This document shows positions 22,224 through 31,840 of a DNA stretch of 64,000 bases, piece after piece; the first letter of the stretch is position 1; every line of letters starts with the position of its first letter. Source of the stretch: Paraconiothyrium sp. Pb-2020. Its lineage: Eukaryota > Ascomycota > Dothideomycetes > Pleosporales > Didymosphaeriaceae. The position numbers and the translations under genes were made by a program. The notes beneath the pieces are model-generated. The model saw only the letters and a program-made list of their open reading frames with translations, searched no databases and had not been told where the DNA came from. The stretch spans positions 2,914,001-2,978,000 of the forward strand of contig JAJUBI010000005.1 in assembly GCA_022419385.1 (NCBI GenBank), given 5' to 3'.

Positions 22224-23022
22224 TGTGAGAATCGGAGGCGGGAGTCGGCCAGGGAGGCCAGATCAGAGGCACGGCCTTTGATGCAAAACGAGGGATAGCA
22301 GTTGGAGGCAACGGGCGAGATCTGGACTATACGCTTATGACACGGTCATAGTTGGGACGGGAGCGGCGGTCTCGAGGGGAAGGGAAAGACAATGCTCTGG
22401 GGACGCGCGTGAGGCGGGCCTGTGGAGTAGCTAACATGAGCTGGAGCAAAATTAGTGTTATCGCGCTCTGGCTGAGAGCGGAGTGCCAAGCCGAGCACCC
22501 CTGCCCTCTCACCCTCTTTCCGCACCTGCTGGACCCTTGCTTGATCGTGAAGCCCAAAGCAGACGCCACGGGGGATCTTTTTGCTCAAAGTGACAACGAG
22601 GCGGACAAGTGGCTTCTTTCCAGCCCCGTCACGTTGGCCTGGGGCACACGTACGAGTACGACAGCTTCATGTGTATGGTCCATCAGGGGCGACCGTGCCG
22701 TCGTCGCGCTTGACCCTCAACACCTCGTCTTCCGCGACCCAGCTTCCCGGCCAGCTGACTGGCCTGTAGCGCGCTTGGAGTGGGTTTCGCTCGAAGAACA
22801 TCGCCTGGCTTGCCCCCAGCGGGACTGCGCGGGTCTGGCTGTGTTCGAAAGGCGACTTTGCATTGGAACCCGCTATGACGTCGAGTACCTGTCACGAATA
22901 TACCTTTGCGATGTGATAAGTATCTGCTATTCTGATGTTTTCCTACGCTCAATCCCCCACCCGCATGCCTTCACTCAGCCTTCTTGGTCCGTTTAGTTAA
23001 TCCAACCGTCGAATCCACCACA
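22224..23022. promoter_or_regulatory. Divergent promoter region, GT34 / phosphomannose isomerase
   Basis: About 0.8 kb between two divergent starts. A 214-codon open frame (22352-22996) crosses it but has no recognisable family and ends 26 bp before the isomerase ATG, so I treat it as chance. Confidence 0.45.
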
Positions 23023-24359
23023 ATGGTTGAGAAAGTCATCCAGCTGAAATGTTACTGCAACCAGTACCCCTGGGGTAGACAGGGTTCAACTTCGCTCGCC
23101 GCCAAATTATGCTCGAAAACCCCAGGCACCGACTTCGAGATTGACGAGGACAGCCCATACGCCGAGATGTAAGGAGCCTTCGGTTTTGTTTGGTTCCTGC
23201 ACGCCCGGGCGATTTCTTTAACACGTGACAGGTGGATGGGAACCTATCCCGACTTACCATCATATGTCCTCGAGAGTGGCGAAGACCTACAAGATGTATT
23301 GGACAAGAACGCGGACGAACTCATCGGCAAGACCACCATCACAAAGTTCAACCACACCAAAATCCCTTACCTTCCAAAGGTGCTGTCAATAGCGAAGGCT
23401 CTTCCCCTGCAGCTACATCCTGTATGCCGCACCTCTTCAAACCACCACTCTTACTTGCTAAAGCTCTCCAGAACAAAGAGCTTGCCTCTCAGCTTCACAG
23501 CCGCGATCCTGACCAGTTCACGGACCCAAACCATAAGCCGGAAATCGCACTTGCTCTGTCAGACTTCGAGGCCTTTTGCGGCTTCAAACCTCTTAAAGAC
23601 ATTCAGCGGCTGATGAAATTACCTCCTCTCCAACCTTTCCTGCCTTCCGTCGAGAAACCTGACTTTGACGACCAAACCCTAAAGCACGTGGTCAAGGCCA
23701 TGCTTACAGCCTCTGACGAAGCTATCAAGAAAACCAACGACGCCCTGCTGCAACTTCCCAAAGAGCAGTTCGGCGCGGACTCCTACATCCCGGAGCTGAT
23801 TCCCCGTCTATCTAAGCAGTACGATAAGACAGACAACGGCACAGTCGTCGCGCTCATCACAATGAACTACCTCAGGCTCAAGAAGGGTGACAGCATCTAC
23901 ATCCCTGCCGACGGCATCCACGCTTATCTGTCTGGCGACATTATCGAGTGCATGGCGCGCTCTAACAACGTCCTGAACACCGGGTTCTGCCCGCGAGCTG
24001 ATCGGAACTCGATCGATATGTTCATCTCTTGCTTGACGTTCACGCCCCATTCGCCGGACGAGTGCATGCTTCCTCCGAAGACGTTCGAGAAGTCGAAGAA
24101 TGGCAAGACGCAGGTATATGCGCCGCCGTTAGCCGAGTTCAGCGTTCTGTCTACAGAGCTGGGAGATGGCGAGGAGGAGACGGTTGAGGCGATCGGTGGG
24201 CCGTCGATTTTGATCGTTACTGGTGGCGAGGGCTCGCTCAAGGCGGATGGGAAGGAGCACAAGCTTAGCGAGGGCTATATCTTCTTCGTTGGACAGGGCG
24301 TGGAAATGGAATTCAGGGCTACAAAGGGTTTGCAGATCTACACTGCTTACGTTGAGTAG
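23023..24359 (+). CDS. Mannose-6-phosphate isomerase
   Basis: Class I phosphomannose isomerase, a zinc enzyme that interconverts fructose-6-phosphate and mannose-6-phosphate in the cytosol and so feeds GDP-mannose synthesis for glycosylation and cell-wall mannan. Exons 23023-23168, 23232-23421 and 23472-24359 give 407 residues; both introns have GT..AG ends (63 and 50 bp). Metal ligands are visible: Gln109 and His111 in LQLHPNKELA, Glu136 in NHKPEIALAL, and His262 in IPADGIHAYLSGDIIEC. The N-terminal YPWGRQGS and the C-terminal cupin segment (GEGSLKADGKEHKLSEG) are as expected. The variant block VLNTGFCPRADR, in place of the yeast VRAGFTPK type, resembles filamentous-fungal ManA paralogues. 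Confidence 0.94.
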
Positions 24360-24771
24360 GTTACCTTCCTCTAGCTTGTAGTTGTAGTAGTAGTGACCAG
24401 GGAGATACCTTGCCTTGAGGCTAATTACATCATAACACGGAGTATATGTAAAGTACCCTATTTTGGAGCCTTGCGCGAGGGGTTTGCATGGCTAGGACCG
24501 GATCCGCGTGTCGTGCGTACGGATGAATGTGGAGATGTCAAGCTTCCCCGCACCTGGGACGATACGGAACGGCGCACCTATATAACCCCACAACTTGAAT
24601 CTGGGAACTACTTCATCGACCCGTTGAGTCCAGGGAGTCCCACACCGTTACTAGGCGGCTACGGTGAAAGCAATCATTCAACTAAGACTATATATCCTCT
24701 ACGAGTCCAAGCACCACACAGGTCCATCGATTCAGTCGCTATTTACTACGTCGGTTTTTGCGAATTAGGAT
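24360..24771. other. Intergenic, promoter of the next gene
   Basis: About 0.41 kb between two tandem plus-strand genes. A frame at 24393-25079 overlaps it but runs out of phase through the next gene. Confidence 0.5.
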
Positions 24772-26229
24772 ATGCTCGCAACGGTCTCGAGTGGGAAGCG
24801 CGACTCCATGGACGCTGCAACGGACGTAGCTTTGAAGCTGGAAGCTACACACCTCCAGTCCATATCATCGGCACCGTCATCAAAGAAGCAGCCTATTGGC
24901 TTCACCACCCTTCCAGCTCCCGTGCGAAACAAGATCTATTCCCACCTCCTCGACACGGAGCTCGTCAATGCCGGCCAGCCCAACGTCTCCTACACGCACA
25001 CTATCGAAAAATCCACACTACACTTCAGTGCCTCTCGCCCTCCCTTCCCGGTTTCATCCGCTCTCTTCTACGTCAATAAACGAATCTCAAAAGAAGCGCG
25101 CGATTTCTTCTACTCTAAGAACCTTTTTATAAAGTTCGAAATCTACTCCCCCGATGCACGGCATGCGAAGACGATGTTGGAGGACTCGGGGGTGTTATTT
25201 TCGGTTGCGAGACCGGAGGCGGTGGAAAAGTGTACAATGCATGCGATGGATCTAACAATTGTGGAGAAGGGAAGCGCTGTGAAGAGAACCAGTGTTATAT
25301 TTCCGGCACAATATCTTCCTCGCCTGGTCAATTTTATGGAGCAGGCGAGTAAGGCATCTGGCGCGTGGGCAACGGGCCATGCGCTGTTTTTGTCTGTGGC
25401 CAATATGTTTGGTTTGGAGAGAGCGAGGGTGCAGGGCGATCTACTGGAGATCTTTCGATTGTTGACTAACATTGGGAAGGTGGAAGTAGATGGGAAGGAG
25501 CTGTTGGAGGGATATGCGGACGCGCTGCAACGGAGCATGATGGCGGCGACATTCGAGGAGGACGTATGGCTGAAGATCGTGACTGAGGCGACCGACCGCG
25601 CTGAGGCAGCCTACGATCAGAGCGACTACGAGACTGCGGCTCAGGAATGCCAGGCGGCAACAATATCAATGACCTACGGGTACCTCACCCAGGCGGAGAA
25701 ACTGCACTCGCAGCCCGAGTCTTTCGTCAAAAGTATCCAGCGTCTGCGCTGGCGCACAGAACTCACGCTCGCAACGACTCTCCATGCGAAGCACCGATCA
25801 ACCATTGCCTCCTATTCCCGTTTCATCTCAGCGTCTACCCCCACGGCTACTCAAAAGCAAATCGCAGCCGACCTCCTCGCCGCCGAAACGGCAGCCTCCC
25901 ACGCCCTTAGCTTATCCACCGACTCTCCCTCCCCAGCTTCAAATCCATGGTTCCGCTCACTACCCCCTGAGCTCATTCCACCAAACAAACCGGATTGGTT
26001 TACTGATGCAGAGCGGGGCAGAAGCTGGTATGTGCTTGGACTCACGCATATGGCGTTGGGTGAATGTTTGTTTGCTGCAGGTGATCTAGAAAGGGCTGTA
26101 GAATTGTTGAGTGGCCACAAGGATGCTGAAAAAGCGTTTGCGCAGGCGAGGGACGAGATTGACTGGCAGGTGCGGCCCGGCATCGGGCTTAGGAAGGCTG
26201 CGTGGGTTGCGAAAAGGGAGACCGAGTAG
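24772..26229 (+). CDS. F-box-like / helical-repeat protein
   Basis: Single exon, 485 residues. Near residue 45 is TTLPAPVRNKIYSHLLDTE, the 'LP.E.R..IY..L' signature of the F-box-like domains that are very numerous in Dothideomycetes, followed by LFYVNKRISKEARDFFYSKN, the usual second block. The C-terminal half is helical and tetratricopeptide-like (AEAAYDQSDYETAAQECQAA; GRSWYVLGLTHMALGECLFA), suggesting a protein-binding scaffold. Whether it joins an SCF ubiquitin ligase is not shown. No signal peptide or membrane segment. The ATG at 24772 is the first in frame; a second (MDAATDVAL) lies 12 codons on. Confidence 0.75.
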   Translation: MLATVSSGKRDSMDAATDVALKLEATHLQSISSAPSSKKQPIGFTTLPAPVRNKIYSHLLDTELVNAGQPNVSYTHTIEKSTLHFSASRPPFPVSSALFYVNKRISKEARDFFYSKNLFIKFEIYSPDARHAKTMLEDSGVLFSVARPEAVEKCTMHAMDLTIVEKGSAVKRTSVIFPAQYLPRLVNFMEQASKASGAWATGHALFLSVANMFGLERARVQGDLLEIFRLLTNIGKVEVDGKELLEGYADALQRSMMAATFEEDVWLKIVTEATDRAEAAYDQSDYETAAQECQAATISMTYGYLTQAEKLHSQPESFVKSIQRLRWRTELTLATTLHAKHRSTIASYSRFISASTPTATQKQIAADLLAAETAASHALSLSTDSPSPASNPWFRSLPPELIPPNKPDWFTDAERGRSWYVLGLTHMALGECLFAAGDLERAVELLSGHKDAEKAFAQARDEIDWQVRPGIGLRKAAWVAKRETE

Positions 26230-26876
26230 GGCTACGATGCAACTACATGCAATATACTTTTCGGCTCAGACGAGAAGTCAATGGTAGTGTAAGGTATGCT
26301 CGAGAATCGGTGTTCCACTCAATGGGGTTGCGTGATGGGTCGCGGGGATGCTATTGGACCGATAAGTTGATATCATACTCCAGGGCTAGGAAGAGAGCAT
26401 CTGTACGCACGATAGAAATAAACCTAGCCCACATAGGCAATTTTCTACTTGATGTTCGATCATTCTTACACTCGGCTTCTGCAGTCTGCTCCACATTACC
26501 TTAAATTTCCTTGTGCGTGACACATAGTAATCGTAAGAGCGTAACACGAGGACGAGAAACCGCTCGAATTGGCCAGTGACGCCGCGTTCTGTTTGCGTTG
26601 CGGGCAACATATTGATGAACGTGACTTCGCATGTGCGCGTATGTAAAGGGACTTGTCATCGTCGCGTTTCCGAGCTCTGGGGTGCGCCTCTGCATCGGAT
26701 TGAGCGTTTGCGTTGCTGGAGGTATAAGAGGCGGGTCCTGCCGCTATGAGGCTACCTCTTTCTTTTCCCACACACATGCCTATAGACTGGATCCTTCAGA
26801 AAGAGCTAGCTTTGGAAACAACGGTAATCAATTGTCTATATATTCACTAAACATTCTTCCCATTCACTTCAATACC
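26230..26876. other. Intergenic with a TATA-containing promoter
   Basis: About 0.65 kb between two tandem plus-strand genes. It carries the TATAAG element at 26723-26728, placed about 150 bp before the next ATG. Confidence 0.55.
26723..26728 (+). promoter_or_regulatory. TATA-like box of the 26877 gene
   Basis: TATAAG in the context GAGGTATAAGAGGCGG, 149 bp upstream of the chosen ATG. It supports starting at 26877 rather than at the in-frame ATG at 26631, which lies upstream of this element. Confidence 0.5.
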
Positions 26877-27986
26877 ATGTCTACCCCTGTTCAACTTGGT
26901 GCTGAATCCGACATGGCTGATCCCGGCTCTATCGAGGAGACTCACCTGCATCCTTCCAGCATTGTCCCTCCTCCGAATGCTCCCACCGGCCCAAAGTCCA
27001 CCAAAGTCACTGCTCTCAAGACCAGGACCAGGATCAATCCGCCATGGGCCTTCTTCGGTGCTCCCTCTCCACAGACAATGCACCACCACATATTGTTTAA
27101 GAGGGACAATAAAAAGTACTTCAGCATCACCCTCATGCAACCTCCTCTCATGCCTTGGACTCCACTTCGCTCCCGGCGCAATATGGAGACTCGCGTTTGC
27201 TTCCATACTGGTTCCCGTATCCACATTCTCGATTGCGGACACACCGTCGTAATGTTTCTTTCTCATGCCATGAACAGTCCAGATGCTTACCACTTCCAGG
27301 CTGTACAGCGTGACGCCGAGCCCTGTGCCGCAAATTGCAAGCCGCCGATGGCCAAAATATCCTCCACCGACTCCATCGTCCCGACGGCTTATGCATCCGC
27401 AATCAACATCCACCGCGCCTCCACCGCTGAGACCGTGAAGAAACACATTCAAATTCTCGGTGACAATGGCGATCCTATAGCACAGGAGAAGCTCGCAGCC
27501 CATGTCGGTGTTCTTTGCAAGGTTTGGGACAAGCAAGATGAGGTACTACGACCGGCGGTGGACCTGATCTCCGGCAACTTCTCTTGCTTCATATGCGGCA
27601 CTACGGCTCATCGCGCGACTCATCCCGCTGCACTCGTTCCTCGGGCTCCCTACCATTGTATCGTGGTTGGCAAAGACGAACACGACATCGCTATCATCCA
27701 AGAGCTTGAGAAGGGCATCCAGCCTCAACAGTATTCTCGAACCTGCATCAATCTCACGGTGACAAACAAGCCACCTCCAAAGCGGTTGGGTCCTGCCAAT
27801 GACAGCGGACATCGGCGTTTTGGAACGATTGTGGGGCTGAAGGAAACGCCGGGCGAGAGGAGGAAGCGCAAGAAAGATGACTGGCACTCTGCGATGCGGA
27901 GGAGGGAGAAAGAGGGAATTATCTCAAAGTTGAGGGAGGATAACCTCATGGAGGAGCTGGATGCAATGGGCTTGATGGGCCGGTGA
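26877..27986 (+). CDS. Unknown protein with CxxC pair
   Basis: Single exon, 369 residues, not recognised. The start at 26877 (AATACCATGT) is preferred over 26631 because a TATA-like box lies between them. The protein has a central cysteine-containing region, with CAANCKPPMAK near residue 145 and CFICGTTAHRATH near residue 237; the latter looks like half of a metal site. A very basic, charged C-terminus follows (KETPGERRKRKKDDWHSAMRRREKEG). No signal peptide or membrane segment. It could be a nuclear or RNA-associated lineage-specific protein, but nothing in the sequence proves a role. Confidence 0.6.
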   Translation: MSTPVQLGAESDMADPGSIEETHLHPSSIVPPPNAPTGPKSTKVTALKTRTRINPPWAFFGAPSPQTMHHHILFKRDNKKYFSITLMQPPLMPWTPLRSRRNMETRVCFHTGSRIHILDCGHTVVMFLSHAMNSPDAYHFQAVQRDAEPCAANCKPPMAKISSTDSIVPTAYASAINIHRASTAETVKKHIQILGDNGDPIAQEKLAAHVGVLCKVWDKQDEVLRPAVDLISGNFSCFICGTTAHRATHPAALVPRAPYHCIVVGKDEHDIAIIQELEKGIQPQQYSRTCINLTVTNKPPPKRLGPANDSGHRRFGTIVGLKETPGERRKRKKDDWHSAMRRREKEGIISKLREDNLMEELDAMGLMGR

Positions 27987-29590
27987 GTGGTCTGGAATTA
28001 TGGTGTCGTTCCCATCAAGTTGGCGTTTGAGTTCTTTGACTATCCTAGCTACACCTTAAGCTATGGTGGCTTTTTTACATGTGGATGTTCCTGGCCTGAA
28101 CCAGGGACTACGGTGTTTCGGTACAGCATCTGTATGCATGGGTATACTCGGGAATTTCTACAGATTTCTGGTTTCGGTTCTGTGCACTACTTGCATGTCC
28201 ATAGACTGGGCGCCGGAAAGTATATACATAATTGTTCAAGTGTTATTCAAGTCCGTTCTGCATCAACCCAATATCGCACGTAAAGCATAAGGCACAGTTA
28301 TGAGAGGGCATATTCAATTTCACATCGACAGCCTCCAGGTTATACACATACAACAATCTGGTCGGAAAGCCATCTTCCCTCCCAGAAGCAAAGTAAACCC
28401 CTCCAAAAGAGCGACTCGGGTCAGCCATAACACACGCCACGTAACCAGCCGTTCCACCCATTCATTCTTAACCTTCTTTTAATCCAGCTCTTGTCAATAC
28501 CAACAAAACAGTTCCGGCAAAAGCACAGAATCAACACAAGCGGCGCAAAAGCGCATACATAAATGCAAACCAACCCTTCATCCAGAGGACGAGGATCACT
28601 TCAACCAAACACCGACTCAAGCGCACATCTGTCGACTCCCAGCTCGACTGCGCACTTTTCCGTGCTTCCCGTCCTGCGAGAGGAAGTAGGAATAAGTGCG
28701 AGGAGGGAAGTAAACCAACGCTCGTTACCGATCAGCACTACGTCCTGCATCACAAAGAAAAGACCTCCCCCAGCAACAGCCTCAGCGGGTCCGAAGATGC
28801 ATCCAAGCAGGGCCGGTGAGTTATGGAGGCGCGGAAGGACGAGGCGAAATAGAGCGATTATACCCAATATGTCCGGCCATTGCCGCGCCAACGCAGGCGC
28901 ACGCCGATTGCGTCCTTGACTGCAGCGCCGCACGGGACTCGCGGCCAACCGGGCAAGCCGCGGGGAGGCGGGGAGCGCGCGTACGGGGGTGCGGAAGGTT
29001 CCAACCAGGTGTCTGCGCGGCGCGGGAGAGGACAGGAGGGAAAGGGCCTCGGGGACAGACAAGCCAAAGGAGATATGCACAAGCCTCATTGTTGGATCAC
29101 TCTCTGAAAGGAATGGACTTTGGCGTCTCTCTTGCAAGAAAAGGAGATGCGATCTTGACAACACCAATTAAGGGAATATAGAAAGTACCAAACGCTCCAA
29201 AGAGTGCAATGAGGGGATATCAATCCAACGCCAAAAACAAGAACAGAGCACGACGCAGCTCATCAAAACCAAAGAAATACATGATTCAACGTCCTCGCTC
29301 GCGGAGTGCAAGCACTCAACACGTGGCTAAGGAGTGTTGGAATGGAAAGAAAAAGATGTATTATGAAAACACCAGTTTGGGTTCGTCTACCAGCGAGGAG
29401 CAAGCTCCGTCATGCCAGCAGATATATTTCTCGAGAGCAAAGCTTCATCAGAGAATGGACCTCAAGGTCCAAGGTACGTAACCTGAGCAATTACAGCTCG
29501 TCACAGGTCGATATGGCAATCCGTGCTGCTTCTTAGACTCAGAGCGCGAACGAAAAGGTCAGGGAAGAGCAAGGGTCATCGACAATGGGA
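27987..29590. other. Intergenic between convergent genes, no gene supported
   Basis: About 1.6 kb. A GC-rich block at about 28860-29050 creates a 188-codon minus frame (28601-29167) that I do not believe. Short frames around 28243-28600 minus contain hydrophobic runs but lack a coherent model. Confidence 0.5.
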
Positions 29591-31840
29591 TCAATGGTCG
29601 GAGAACGGATTCTTCTCACGTCGTTGTGAATCAGCGAATGGGTTGTTCTTTTCGTCGAGAGGGGATGGGTCGGCGAATTGTCCGTAGCTGCTAGTGCGCA
29701 GATGGCCGGGGCGGGCGGAATCGTTGACTGTGTGAGTCTCCACTTGACCGACCTTCTCAGGCTCAGGGTTAGGGCTAAAGACTTGAAAAGGTCGGGGCTG
29801 CAGAGTATACGGTGCAGCCTTGTTGACGGGGTACTCGTATGGTGGCGCCGCGTCCGCAGGATAGTCACGGTTCTGGGGAGCATTGTCAGAGGCCGGGTCA
29901 ATGACATAGGCCGTCCCTGTTGGGGTATCGCGACGCGCCATATGAGTAGCAGCATAGACAATGCCGCCAAGCGCGATGGCAAGCCAGATCAGAAGAAGGG
30001 CGGTCGAGATGAGGGCTTCGGTCAGGATGCCGCTGAGGAGCTTCTCGACGACGTAATTGACAGCTTCGGTAACTTCGTCCCTCGCTTTGCCGTTGGGGTT
30101 GGCAAGGAGTTCCGCAGCAGAGCTCGAATCGCTCACCTTGGCAAGCGCTCCGAGGGACATCGTATCGTTCCTCACCCCAGGAAAATTGACGTGGGCGTGC
30201 TCTTGGACCCAGGTAAGGCCCTTCTGAACACCGGCAATCTTGAGGCCGATAAGACAGTTGAGCACTTCCTTGACCGGATCATAGAGAATCGTGCCACCAA
30301 ATGTGTCATTGAGAGTAGAGGACATTTTGTCGACAAAGCCGTTAAGAGTGCCGTTGATCGCGGTCGTAGTTGTGTTCACCCAGCCAAGCATGTCGTCGTT
30401 GATTGTGGAGTCAAGCTTCTCAACGGCGCCGTTGACGCCGCCGGCCCAGGACATCGAGGCGTTGTTCAACGAAGCGACAACCTTCTCGGCGAAGCCGGCA
30501 ACTTGGTCTGTGAGCTCTGGAACCTTCTGTTGCATGCCCCTCACTAGCAGATATTGGCAGAAGCAGGAAAAGAAGCCTGCGATAGCTAGTGACAGTAGAA
30601 ATAGCATCGGAACAGAAGTTGCGTAAGCCCACGCCCATCGTGCAACTGCTTGGCGACGGGCGGAGCCGAAGCGGCGGCCAAACCACAGACCAATTGTAGA
30701 GGAAGTCGGGCGAGAGGCGAGGTAAACAACATCCATCGGCTCGTAGGCGACATCGTGGAAGAGTTGGGCGCGCTCTTGCATGCGACGGTGCCGGCGGATT
30801 TCCATGTAGGCCATAGGAACGATAGCAAGTATAGCCAAAGCGATGAGAACACCGAGAGCGATCTTCTTAGCCGAATAAACCATCACGACAAGGTCATCGA
30901 AGAACTTGCCAATGGAGTTGCCGTCAGAGCAGAAGTCGAGCTGCTCTTTCTGTGGTACGGGGAGAAGATCTCGGTCGAAAGTAAAGTTATCCATGCCCTG
31001 GATTAGCTTCTTCACCTCTTCGAATGGGAGTCGGATCAGGTTGTCGGTGAAGTTTTGTACATCTTCGAAGGTCGGAATGGACTCGTTGAGCTTTTGAAGG
31101 CCTTCTTGCATCTCAGGGGGAGCTTCAAGGGCTTTGAGCTTGCTGATTTGATCGTCCAAATTGATTGACGGCTTCTCAAACGAAGGGCCAAATGGAAAAT
31201 TGATCTTGTCGATGAGACCGTTGATGCCATCGGTGACTTTCTTGGTGGCATCACCGATGCCGTTGGTAACGTCTTCAACAGTCTCGTTCAGATTCTTTGA
31301 GATTGCTTCTCCGATCTCGACTGCAGCGTGAAGACTGCCACTAACGGCGAGGGTGATGAGGCAGAGGTATGTACTCGTCATCATGTGGATGACGAAGATG
31401 ACAATCTCCTCCACTCCGGTGACACTGAGTTCCATCATCTTCATAAGACCGTTGACTGCTTTTTCGACGCCGGACGCGGTCATCTCGTTGATGCCATCGG
31501 CCATGAAGTGGGGCATGGAAGCCATGGAGCTGCCCATGTTTTCGACTTGGGTGCATGCGCTGAGTGCCTCTCTACGAGCTGACGCAAGGCTTGAGTCAGT
31601 GCTCGCGATGGCGAAAAGGAGGCGGATGAGGACGAGTAGTAGAAGAATGGTCCAGCGGTTGATCCATATCTGCGAGAGCCTAGCTCGAAGGCCGAGGTAT
31701 GGTTTGAGGTATGGTGTTTGGTTTAGCGGAGGTCGTGGTGATTCTTGAGTTGGGTAGCTGTCTCGCATCTCATAATCGCCAGCGGACAGATGTGGAGGTA
31801 CAGCAGGGAAGTTTTGCTGTTGGTTCGCCGTGGAAGCCAT
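29591..31840 (-). CDS. PRM1: Plasma membrane fusion protein PRM1
   Basis: Pheromone-regulated multispanning membrane protein needed for efficient plasma-membrane merger during mating cell fusion and, in filamentous fungi, hyphal anastomosis. Single exon, 749 residues, the usual size. Membrane segments are visible near residues 62-78 (WTILLLLVLIRLLFAIAS), about 145-170, about 325-345 (ALGVLIALAILAIVPMAYM), about 410-435 (SVPMLFLLSLAIAGFFSCFCQYLL) and about 620-640 (ALISTALLLIWLAIALGGIVYA). Long extracellular loops contain N-glycosylation sites, amphipathic helices and family signatures such as ALSACTQVENMGSSMASMPHFMA and TFGGTILYDPVKEVLNCLIGLK. The C-terminal 110 residues are a disordered Pro/Asn-rich tail. 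Confidence 0.94.
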   Translation of the reverse strand: MASTANQQQNFPAVPPHLSAGDYEMRDSYPTQESPRPPLNQTPYLKPYLGLRARLSQIWINRWTILLLLVLIRLLFAIASTDSSLASARREALSACTQVENMGSSMASMPHFMADGINEMTASGVEKAVNGLMKMMELSVTGVEEIVIFVIHMMTSTYLCLITLAVSGSLHAAVEIGEAISKNLNETVEDVTNGIGDATKKVTDGINGLIDKINFPFGPSFEKPSINLDDQISKLKALEAPPEMQEGLQKLNESIPTFEDVQNFTDNLIRLPFEEVKKLIQGMDNFTFDRDLLPVPQKEQLDFCSDGNSIGKFFDDLVVMVYSAKKIALGVLIALAILAIVPMAYMEIRRHRRMQERAQLFHDVAYEPMDVVYLASRPTSSTIGLWFGRRFGSARRQAVARWAWAYATSVPMLFLLSLAIAGFFSCFCQYLLVRGMQQKVPELTDQVAGFAEKVVASLNNASMSWAGGVNGAVEKLDSTINDDMLGWVNTTTTAINGTLNGFVDKMSSTLNDTFGGTILYDPVKEVLNCLIGLKIAGVQKGLTWVQEHAHVNFPGVRNDTMSLGALAKVSDSSSAAELLANPNGKARDEVTEAVNYVVEKLLSGILTEALISTALLLIWLAIALGGIVYAATHMARRDTPTGTAYVIDPASDNAPQNRDYPADAAPPYEYPVNKAAPYTLQPRPFQVFSPNPEPEKVGQVETHTVNDSARPGHLRTSSYGQFADPSPLDEKNNPFADSQRREKNPFSDH

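Noticed and set aside
22352..22996. 214-codon plus-strand frame between GT34 and phosphomannose isomerase genes
   Set aside because: It is in a different frame from the isomerase, has no recognisable domain and fills what should be a divergent promoter.
26631..26876. In-frame 82-codon upstream extension of the 26877 gene
   Set aside because: A TATA-like box lies within the extension and its residues look non-coding, so the later ATG was preferred.
28243..28600. Short hydrophobic minus-strand frames resembling a small membrane protein
   Set aside because: Two different frames each give about 50-70 residues without a coherent start, stop and splice model.
28601..29167. 188-codon minus-strand frame
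   Set aside because: It coincides with a local GC-rich block, is Arg/Pro/Ser biased, and has no recognisable features.
29764..29780. Telomere-like GGGTTAGGG
   Set aside because: A single occurrence inside the PRM1 coding sequence; not an array.
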